Positions 59,324 to 64,000 of a stretch of DNA of 64,000 nt are shown piece by piece. The DNA lies in NCBI GenBank assembly GCA_036676475.1, contig JAKFCU010000113.1:1-64000 (forward strand). Direction: 5' to 3'. How positions within the stretch are numbered: the first letter of the stretch is position 1; each line of letters begins with the position of its first letter. A model generated the notes under the pieces. That model was not told where the DNA came from, did not search any database, and saw only the letters and a program-made list of their open reading frames with translations. The DNA comes from LC029 sp036676475 (GTDB taxonomy: Bacteria > Bacillota > Bacilli > Aneurinibacillales > RAOX-1). Both the position numbers and the translations under genes were made by a program.

Positions 59324-60316
59324 ATGAAACGAATAGGAGTCGGACTAGCTGTATTATTGCTCATCGTATTAATCATTCCAGGCATGATCGCCTTATTTGG
59401 AGACAAAAAGATAGATGGGTCACCCCCACCGCAAATTCCGCTACCTAGCAGTTTAGATAATCAAATCCCGATTGCCGTTTATCGAACGGAAAATAAGAAG
59501 GTCGATGTGGTTCCCATTGAGGAGTATATGGTTGGTGTGTTATCAGCAGAAATGCCGGCGGATTTTGAATTAGAGGCACTGAAAGCGCAAGCGATGGCGG
59601 CAAGGACCTATATTATCAGAAGAATTGCGGGCAAGAACTTTTCCGACGTGCCGAAAGGGGCTCATGTAACGGATACGATCAAGCATCAAGTGTATATGGA
59701 TGATAATCAGCGAAAGAAGGCTTGGGGCTCTGATTATGATTGGAAGATACAAAAGGTTAGACAAGCCGTGGTGGAAACGCAAGGCAAGGTGCTCACTTAT
59801 GATGGAAAGCCGATCGATGCTACCTTCTTTTCTACCAGTAATGGATATACGGAAAATTCAGAGGAATATTGGGCGCAGAAAATCCCTTATTTGCGGAGCG
59901 TCCAAGTTCCGTGGGATAAGCAGTCCCCTAAATATCAATGGACGAAGAAGATCAAGCTTTCAGATTTAGAGAAGATGCTAGGAGTGAAGGTTGTCGCGGC
60001 AGCTTCTGCTCCTGATTCCTTCGTAAAAAACATCCAAAAGACCACAGGAAACCGGGTCGCCAAGCTGCAAATTGGCGATATAACGTTTACGGGCCGCGAA
60101 TTGCGGGAAAAGCTGCAGCTGCCATCTTCCTCGTTTGACATGGCGGTTCAAAAAGGAGAGATCCACATCACCACCTTTGGCTACGGACATGGGGTAGGAA
60201 TGAGCCAGTGGGGAGCGAACGGTATGGCCAGAGAGGGAAAAAAGGCCCCAGAAATCGTCAAATACTTCTATCAAGGGATTGCGATTGAAGACTACCATCA
60301 GTGGATTCCAAATTAA
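59324..60316 (+). CDS. spoIID: Stage II sporulation protein D (SpoIID)
   Basis: This 330-residue membrane-anchored lytic transglycosylase cuts peptidoglycan at the septum during engulfment. It has an N-terminal membrane helix (residues about 4-25), the catalytic-Glu region VEEYMVGVLSAEMP near residue 75 and AQAMAARTYIIRR near 97, and the C-terminal GYGHGVGMSQWGANGMA near 293. I start at ATG 59324 five bases after GAGGAGGG; the frame is open to a TTG at 59237, which would put 29 charged residues before the helix. spoIIQ, its partner in engulfment, lies 1.8 kb downstream. Confidence 0.94.
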   Translation: MKRIGVGLAVLLLIVLIIPGMIALFGDKKIDGSPPPQIPLPSSLDNQIPIAVYRTENKKVDVVPIEEYMVGVLSAEMPADFELEALKAQAMAARTYIIRRIAGKNFSDVPKGAHVTDTIKHQVYMDDNQRKKAWGSDYDWKIQKVRQAVVETQGKVLTYDGKPIDATFFSTSNGYTENSEEYWAQKIPYLRSVQVPWDKQSPKYQWTKKIKLSDLEKMLGVKVVAAASAPDSFVKNIQKTTGNRVAKLQIGDITFTGRELREKLQLPSSSFDMAVQKGEIHITTFGYGHGVGMSQWGANGMAREGKKAPEIVKYFYQGIAIEDYHQWIPN

Positions 60317-60470
60317 GCGGGGCTGATTTGAGCTGAGTACTTGAGGTGCTCGCAAAAAAACTAGGCCTAGAGATTGAACATCTAGAATGGTAGGTATCCA
60401 ATATCCACTGAACATGAATGGATTGAACGGGTGCATAGACGAGGTGGAGGTTTGTCTGGGGGAAATAGGA

Positions 60471-61142
60471 TTATGGCTGGATAAATGGCCTTGTCACACC
60501 CTCACTTAGTCGATAGGAACGGATCCGCTGATTCCCAGAGGATGGGTAGAGTATTCTTTTTCGAACCAAATCTGCAAGAATTTTCCTCGCCAATTTGGTA
60601 CTCCGATCCAACAGCTTGCTAACATCGGTTGGCGTGATGTCAAGCTCTTTACGCAAGGCTAAACGAATGACCTCCTTTTCCATATAGGAGAGAGGCAGGT
60701 GTTCCAATTCGTCCCCTAGCATTTTGCCGATTATTTGCTGAGTTACTTGCTGGCATCGTAGTGGTTGCTCCATGACTTGATCGTAGGAAAAGCGAATGAT
60801 CACCCATCCGTCAATCATCAGCTGGTTTTGCCTATCCAAATGATCCGAAAACTGCCATCGGCTCACATTTTTCAAATGAGGTCCATAACCGTCTATCTCA
60901 AAACAAATTCGTATACCAGGCCGAATATAAGCAAAATCCAAATATCTTTTTCTGTCTTTAAAATCATTCACCTCATATTCCGGGTGAAGGTAATGAAAAT
61001 CGCGAAAGAGCGGCCACCACACCTTTTTCAAGAACATCAATTCGGCCTGGCCATGTCCTTCTTTCAATCTGCGGAGACGCTCCCCATTTCTTATCTGCAT
61101 ATGATGATTCAATAAAGATTGATACTCATCTTCAAAGCCCAT
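60471..61142 (-). CDS. Vsr/DUF559-like nuclease with C-terminal winged-helix domain
   Basis: This 223-residue protein seems to join two domains. Residues about 25-135 resemble the Vsr/DUF559 endonuclease fold: YLDFAYIRPGIRICFEIDGYGPH (in parts) gives Asp, the FEIDG strand and a His, followed by DRQNQLMIDGWVIIRFS. Residues about 150-215 are a winged-helix DNA-binding region (ITPTDVSKLLDRSTKLARK, LVRKRILYPS). The ATG follows AGGAGGAATACT. It is on the opposite strand within the sporulation cluster. Function is unknown; DNA repair, restriction or competence roles are all possible. Confidence 0.7.
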   Translation of the reverse strand: MGFEDEYQSLLNHHMQIRNGERLRRLKEGHGQAELMFLKKVWWPLFRDFHYLHPEYEVNDFKDRKRYLDFAYIRPGIRICFEIDGYGPHLKNVSRWQFSDHLDRQNQLMIDGWVIIRFSYDQVMEQPLRCQQVTQQIIGKMLGDELEHLPLSYMEKEVIRLALRKELDITPTDVSKLLDRSTKLARKILADLVRKRILYPSSGNQRIRSYRLSEGVTRPFIQP

Positions 61143-61536
61143 AGTATTCCTCCTATTCTAGCATCATGGTACACAATTTCTATTGTATCAGAAACAGAAG
61201 CATTATTGGCAAAAACACTATAGGGGAAGGGGGTATCGCGATTGAGTTGGGGGGCGATCCGGCCAGCATGGGATGTGGTGATTGGCGAATAAGGGAAAAA
61301 ATCACCGCTATTGTAAGAAAACTGGTTAGGTTGAAGGTGAATAGAGGAAAAAAACTCCGTTAAGCGCTATAAACGGTGGGTAAAAGGGCTTTCATCCATG
61401 GATAAGGGAAGTTATTTCCTCTATTTGGGCTCCACCAGCACCAAAAATCATAAATAGCGGTCAAAATTTCCGCTATCCCAGATCCCAAGCTAGATCCCCA
61501 AGAATCACTGCGTCCGCTCTGTGCCCCAGCCTTTAG
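61143..61536. other. Gap between two minus-strand genes
   Basis: Non-coding DNA with a short hairpin (ATAGCGG 61454-61460 / CCGCTAT 61470-61476). The stretch 61300-61480 has the patterned CGGT/CCGCTAT composition often seen between genes in Paenibacillaceae. A 65-codon open frame at 61166 looks spurious. Confidence 0.5.
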
Positions 61537-61842
61537 TTAATCTAACTTTACCTTAACCTTCCTGCTAATGCCATCCCACATCACTTCTCCGCCCATTTGC
61601 TCAACCACACGAACGGGGACATAAACCCGCCCATCGACCATCATTACCTCTTCATCGACCTTATTGTCATCCCACTCCAATTGCTGCCCATCGAGATCAA
61701 TATAGAATTCGGAAGGAAAAGCTTTCTGAACGGCTTCCACCACCTGAGTAGGAGGAACTCCAACAGATCCGGTTAACAAAGGAAAGAGTCCAATTCCTAC
61801 ACCGACAACAAGAGAAAGTAATAAAATATGAATTTTTTCCAT
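61537..61842 (-). CDS. Small secreted protein with copper-amine-oxidase-type stalk domain
   Basis: This 101-residue protein has a signal or membrane segment (residues 1-20) and a C-terminal stalk domain of the copper amine oxidase N-terminal type: VMMVDGRVYVPVRVVEQMGG then VMWDGISRKVKVKLD. Such domains are common on surface and sporulation proteins in this order. I start at ATG 61842 after GGAGG with nine bases of spacing; the open frame continues upstream without a site. No partner gene is obvious. Confidence 0.7.
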   Translation of the reverse strand: MEKIHILLLSLVVGVGIGLFPLLTGSVGVPPTQVVEAVQKAFPSEFYIDLDGQQLEWDDNKVDEEVMMVDGRVYVPVRVVEQMGGEVMWDGISRKVKVKLD

Positions 61843-61936
61843 AATAATTAACCTCCTCGCATACGGCCTGTCCCATTTTCCCCCATTATAAACGGCTATG
61901 ACTAAAAAGTTTGTCAGAATGGGAGCGATTATTTTG

Positions 61937-61987
61937 TACTTAGAGATCAAGTATTATACGCATAAGGCTACGCCAGTAGCTTTCTTA
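61937..61987 (+). repeat. 51-bp double-hairpin repeat, copy 5
   Basis: Full-length, with AGAGATC in the first loop as in copy 4. It follows a short T-run (ATTTTG), but no clear terminator stem. It is upstream of spoIIQ. Confidence 0.85.
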
Positions 61988-62123
61988 GCAGATAAGAGTT
62001 TATAAATTTCTCTGAAGGCTTGGTGTCTGCCAAATTTCCATGCATAATTTTTACTCCAATTGCGCACGGTTTATGTTTAAAGCTCCTCAAATCTGGATAG
62101 GATGATTGATGAGGTGATGAATA

Positions 62124-62864
62124 ATGAATGGAGAACAAAAACAACCCATCCAACCGCCAACAAAATCCAAGTGGCAGGCGTTCTTCAGCAAGAAATGGAC
62201 ATTCCCCGTGCTTTACATGGGAGCAGCAGCACTTATCCTAGCTTTCATTATGTGGTATCAGGAGACACGGGATTATACGCTAGATCCGGCAAGCCTGGGA
62301 CCTGATGTAAGCATAGGGGAACAACAGACGCAAGAGGAGCCAGCCCAAACAGCTTCGCAAGAGCCAATTGCTGTCCCGGTACAATCTGAGCTAAAAGGCA
62401 TGGTATGGCCAGTAGCAGAAGGAACCGATGTTGAAGTGGTCATGAATTTCTACGATGAGAAGGCTGCAGATGATGTAAAAGCCGCTGCCCTCATTCAATA
62501 CGAGGATTCTTTCTGGCCGCACACGGGTATTGATATCGCCAAGAAGGATGGCAGCAGTTTTGATGCCACCGCCGCTCTTCCAGGTAAAGTTTTAAAGGCC
62601 GAAAAGGATCCGATGGTAGGATATATCGTGGAGCTTGAGCATGAAAATGGAATTCAGACCATCTATCATAGCCTGGAGGATATCCAAGTGGCAGAAGGGG
62701 ATGAAATTGAACAGGGTCAAGTACTTGGTAAAGCCGGACGTAACCTGTTTGAGAAGAAGCTAGGCATTCACCTGCACTTTGAAGTGAAGGAAAATGGAAA
62801 ATCCGTTTCTCCTGATCAGTTTCTAAGCGAAGCTAAACAAAAATCGAATAAGGAAGCTCAATAA
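62124..62864 (+). CDS. spoIIQ: SpoIIQ-type M23 peptidase-domain protein
   Basis: This 246-residue forespore membrane protein has one N-terminal membrane helix (residues about 27-45) and a C-terminal M23 (LytM) domain. SpoIIQ pairs with SpoIIIAH across the septum in engulfment and sigma-G activation. The identity rests on its single-anchor layout and place before spoIIID. The zinc motifs are complete, HTGID (133-137) and HLHFE (216-220), while B. subtilis SpoIIQ is degenerate. GTTTA at 62075-62079, 15 bases before GGATAGGATG, is a weak candidate sigma-F promoter. The ATG follows GAGGTGATGAATA. Confidence 0.87.
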   Translation: MNGEQKQPIQPPTKSKWQAFFSKKWTFPVLYMGAAALILAFIMWYQETRDYTLDPASLGPDVSIGEQQTQEEPAQTASQEPIAVPVQSELKGMVWPVAEGTDVEVVMNFYDEKAADDVKAAALIQYEDSFWPHTGIDIAKKDGSSFDATAALPGKVLKAEKDPMVGYIVELEHENGIQTIYHSLEDIQVAEGDEIEQGQVLGKAGRNLFEKKLGIHLHFEVKENGKSVSPDQFLSEAKQKSNKEAQ

Positions 62865-62874
62865 ATTTCAGGAG

Positions 62875-62901
62875 AGATCTGCTTGTGCAGGTCTCTTTTT
62901 C
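62875..62901 (+). terminator. Terminator after spoIIQ
   Basis: GAGATCTGC / GCAGGTCTC stem (one G-U) with a 4-nt loop and five T. Confidence 0.85.
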
Positions 62902-63128
62902 TTCGAATATCATATAGAGAAACATCCCCATGCGGATCATCCCTTGTGATAAAATCGTCACATTCAAATAGTCCATTAGACCCATTTCGACATTATTTTC
63001 CCATGATAAGATAGAGGAAGTGTGCATAAAAGCAATCTCATTGAAAAATGGGTCGCGCAAAGCTAAAGGGGCTTAGGTAAGAGTCTTCTTACGATGCCAG
63101 CCAGCTACCACAAAGGAGGAATTATAGG

Positions 63129-63290
63129 ATGAGCTTTTTTACGGGGGTAGGAAAACTAATCGTTCGAAACAGAGGAACGGCGGAGAACACTCGGTTAACA
63201 TCAAAAGAGAAGACAGCAATTGCGGCAGGATTGGGGTCTCTATTGGTCATCATCCTAACGAGTACGATTACGTTTCTATTAAGTATGTAA
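63129..63290 (+). CDS. Small membrane protein of 53 residues, unknown
   Basis: An ATG at 63129, nine bases after AAAGGAGG, opens a 53-codon frame with a terminator right after it. The protein begins MSFFTGVGKLIVRNRGT, has a charged middle (TSKEKT) and ends in one membrane helix (about residues 34-52). The strong ribosome site and terminator support a real gene. Its place between spoIIQ and spoIIID suggests sporulation use, but I know no family for it and no sporulation promoter is clear. Confidence 0.7.
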   Translation: MSFFTGVGKLIVRNRGTAENTRLTSKEKTAIAAGLGSLLVIILTSTITFLLSM

Positions 63291-63301
63291 TATTGGAATC
63301 A

Positions 63302-63331
63302 AAAGTCGGGGGGGATCCCCCGGCTTTTTTT
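63302..63331 (+). terminator. Terminator after the 53-residue membrane protein gene
   Basis: AAAGTCGGGGG / CCCCCGGCTTT with a 4-nt loop (one G-U pair) and eight T; copy 6 of the 51-bp repeat follows at once. Confidence 0.9.
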
Positions 63332-63381
63332 TACTTATCAAAAAGTAGTATACGCATAAGGCTACGCTAATAGCTTTCTTA
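63332..63381 (+). repeat. 51-bp double-hairpin repeat, copy 6 (diverged)
   Basis: TACTT-ATCAAAA-AGTA, then GCTACGCTAATAGC and CTTTCTTA. Several bases differ but both ends are kept. Confidence 0.75.
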
Positions 63382-63425
63382 TCTTTATCATACACAGAAA
63401 ATTCTTGATTATCTGCAGATTTCGC

Positions 63426-63453
63426 GCATATATGCCTGCTCGCCTCATATAAT
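63426..63453 (+). promoter_or_regulatory. Candidate sigma-E promoter of spoIIID
   Basis: GCATATAT (63426-63433) and CATATAAT (63446-63453) match the sigma-E -35 and -10 pattern at a suitable spacing of about 13. spoIIID is known to be sigma-E-dependent in B. subtilis. The -10 lies about 35 bases before the GTG start. Confidence 0.65.
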
Positions 63454-63487
63454 GTATCAGACTATTCCTAACAGGGAGGCGAGGGGA

Positions 63488-63775
63488 GTGCACGATTACA
63501 TCAAAGAGCGTACCATCAAGATCGGCCGGTACATAGTGGAGACGCGCAATACCGTCCGGAAGATTGCCAAGGAATTCGGCGTATCGAAGAGCACTGTGCA
63601 CAAAGATTTAACCGAACGACTACCCGAAATCAACCCGGAATTGGCGAATAAAGTGAAAGAAATTTTAGAATACCACAAATCCATCCGCCATCTTCGAGGC
63701 GGAGAAGCAACTAAGATCAAGTATAAGCGAAAAGCAAAAAATCAAAAGAAAGGAGCAACGGAGGAGCTAGCCTAG
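63488..63775 (+). CDS. spoIIID: Sporulation transcriptional regulator SpoIIID
   Basis: This 95-residue DNA-binding protein is SpoIIID, which adjusts sigma-E and sigma-K genes in the mother cell. The start HDYIKERTIKIGRYIVETR and the helix-turn-helix EFGVSKSTVHKDLTERLP are nearly the same as in B. subtilis, as is the HLRGGEATKIKYK basic region. The C-terminal tail is longer and Lys-rich. The start is GTG 63488, which gives the known MHDYIKE opening, after GGGAGGCGAGGGGA. Confidence 0.96.
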   Translation: MHDYIKERTIKIGRYIVETRNTVRKIAKEFGVSKSTVHKDLTERLPEINPELANKVKEILEYHKSIRHLRGGEATKIKYKRKAKNQKKGATEELA

Positions 63776-63907
63776 TCGGGGAAACAAGAAAAATGTCGAA
63801 ATCAGAAGAGGAATTCCTTGTTCCGCATCGAAGATATATACGTTTGGAGCTATTGATGCGCTATCGCAGCATTTATATAGATGAACTAGTACAGGGAGGA
63901 CCTATGA

Positions 63908-64000
63908 ATGTTAGGGAAGGATATCGGAATCGATTTAGGAACGGCTAATGTCTTAATTTTTGTAAAAGGGCGCGGGATTGTGTTGGATGAACCATCAGTG
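63908..64000 (+). CDS. mbl: Rod-shape protein Mbl (MreB-like), 5' end only
   Basis: The first 31 codons of an MreB-family actin homologue are present, with the ATP-binding phosphate-1 loop IGIDLGTANVLIFVKG and the following GIVLDEPSV. The place directly after spoIIID identifies it as Mbl. The ATG at 63908 is eight bases after GGGAGG; an ATG four bases earlier is in another frame. It runs past the end of the window. Confidence 0.92.
   Translation, partial: MLGKDIGIDLGTANVLIFVKGRGIVLDEPSV

Noticed and set aside
61166..61363. 65-codon frame in the gap after the nuclease gene
   Set aside because: No ribosome site, odd composition, and it lies in patterned non-coding DNA.
63797..63949. 50-codon frame between spoIIID and mbl (MSKSEEEFLV start)
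   Set aside because: It overlaps the mbl start in another frame and lacks a ribosome site; kept out but could be a short leader.

Overview
The window is chromosomal DNA of an endospore-forming Gram-positive bacterium of the order Bacillales. The evidence is six sporulation genes (spoIIR, spoIID, spoIIQ, spoIIID plus ywmB and mbl as neighbours), strong AGGAGG-type ribosome sites, lipoprotein boxes, an S-layer-anchored protein and Bacillus-type gene order (spoIIR, ywlC, mntP, ywlE, rpiB, ywlG, glyA, upp, atp operon, then ywmB, murA, spoIID, spoIIQ, spoIIID, mbl). A complete nuo operon and certain AT/GC-patterned intergenic stretches suggest a relative of Brevibacillus, Aneurinibacillus or Paenibacillus rather than B. 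subtilis itself. The species cannot be fixed from the sequence.

Layout. 1-6 kb: a zinc-acquisition locus. A COG0523 metallochaperone gene has lost its 5' half to an IS200/IS605-type element whose right end opens the window. It is followed by moaB, znuCB, znuA and an intact COG0523 gene, with Zur-like boxes in front of the transcription units. 6.2-9.4 kb: a cadmium-type cadC-cadA operon with its own promoter and operator, then a dead HesB/IscA gene. 9.8-22.3 kb: spoIIR, a SAM-I riboswitch driving yitJ, a GNAT protein, a DnaA-box cluster at ywlC, metal transporters (MntP and ZIP), YwlE, a chemoreceptor, rpiB, ywlG, glyA, upp and wecB. 22.4-33.3 kb: an accessory block between wecB and atpI, holding a defective insertion sequence, a large S-layer phosphodiester glycosidase, a TetR-controlled RND efflux operon and a thiolase.

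33.8-40.9 kb: the complete F1Fo ATP synthase operon atpIBEFHAGDC. 41.1 kb: a small XRE regulator. 41.9-52.4 kb: an 11-subunit complex I operon nuoABCDHIJKLMN without the NADH-oxidising NuoEFG module; its NuoC carries a long Ala/Lys/Glu repeat extension. 52.6-53.5 kb: a convergent SinI-like/SinR-like pair and a small zinc-ribbon protein. 53.8-64 kb: nudF, ywzB, ywmB, murA, a phosphohexomutase, spoIID, a Vsr-like nuclease with a winged-helix tail, a small secreted stalk-domain protein, spoIIQ, a 53-residue membrane protein, spoIIID and the start of mbl.

Between the genes are two dispersed repeat families that known features do not explain. One is a sharply bounded unit of about 51 bp with two hairpins, in six copies, most of them placed directly after the T-run of a rho-independent terminator. 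The other is a motif of about 25 bp in eight copies, two of which flank the defective transposase gene as inverted repeats. These repeats, the split COG0523 gene, the NuoC extension and the DnaA-box cluster are the points most worth following up. No CRISPR array, rRNA or tRNA gene was seen.
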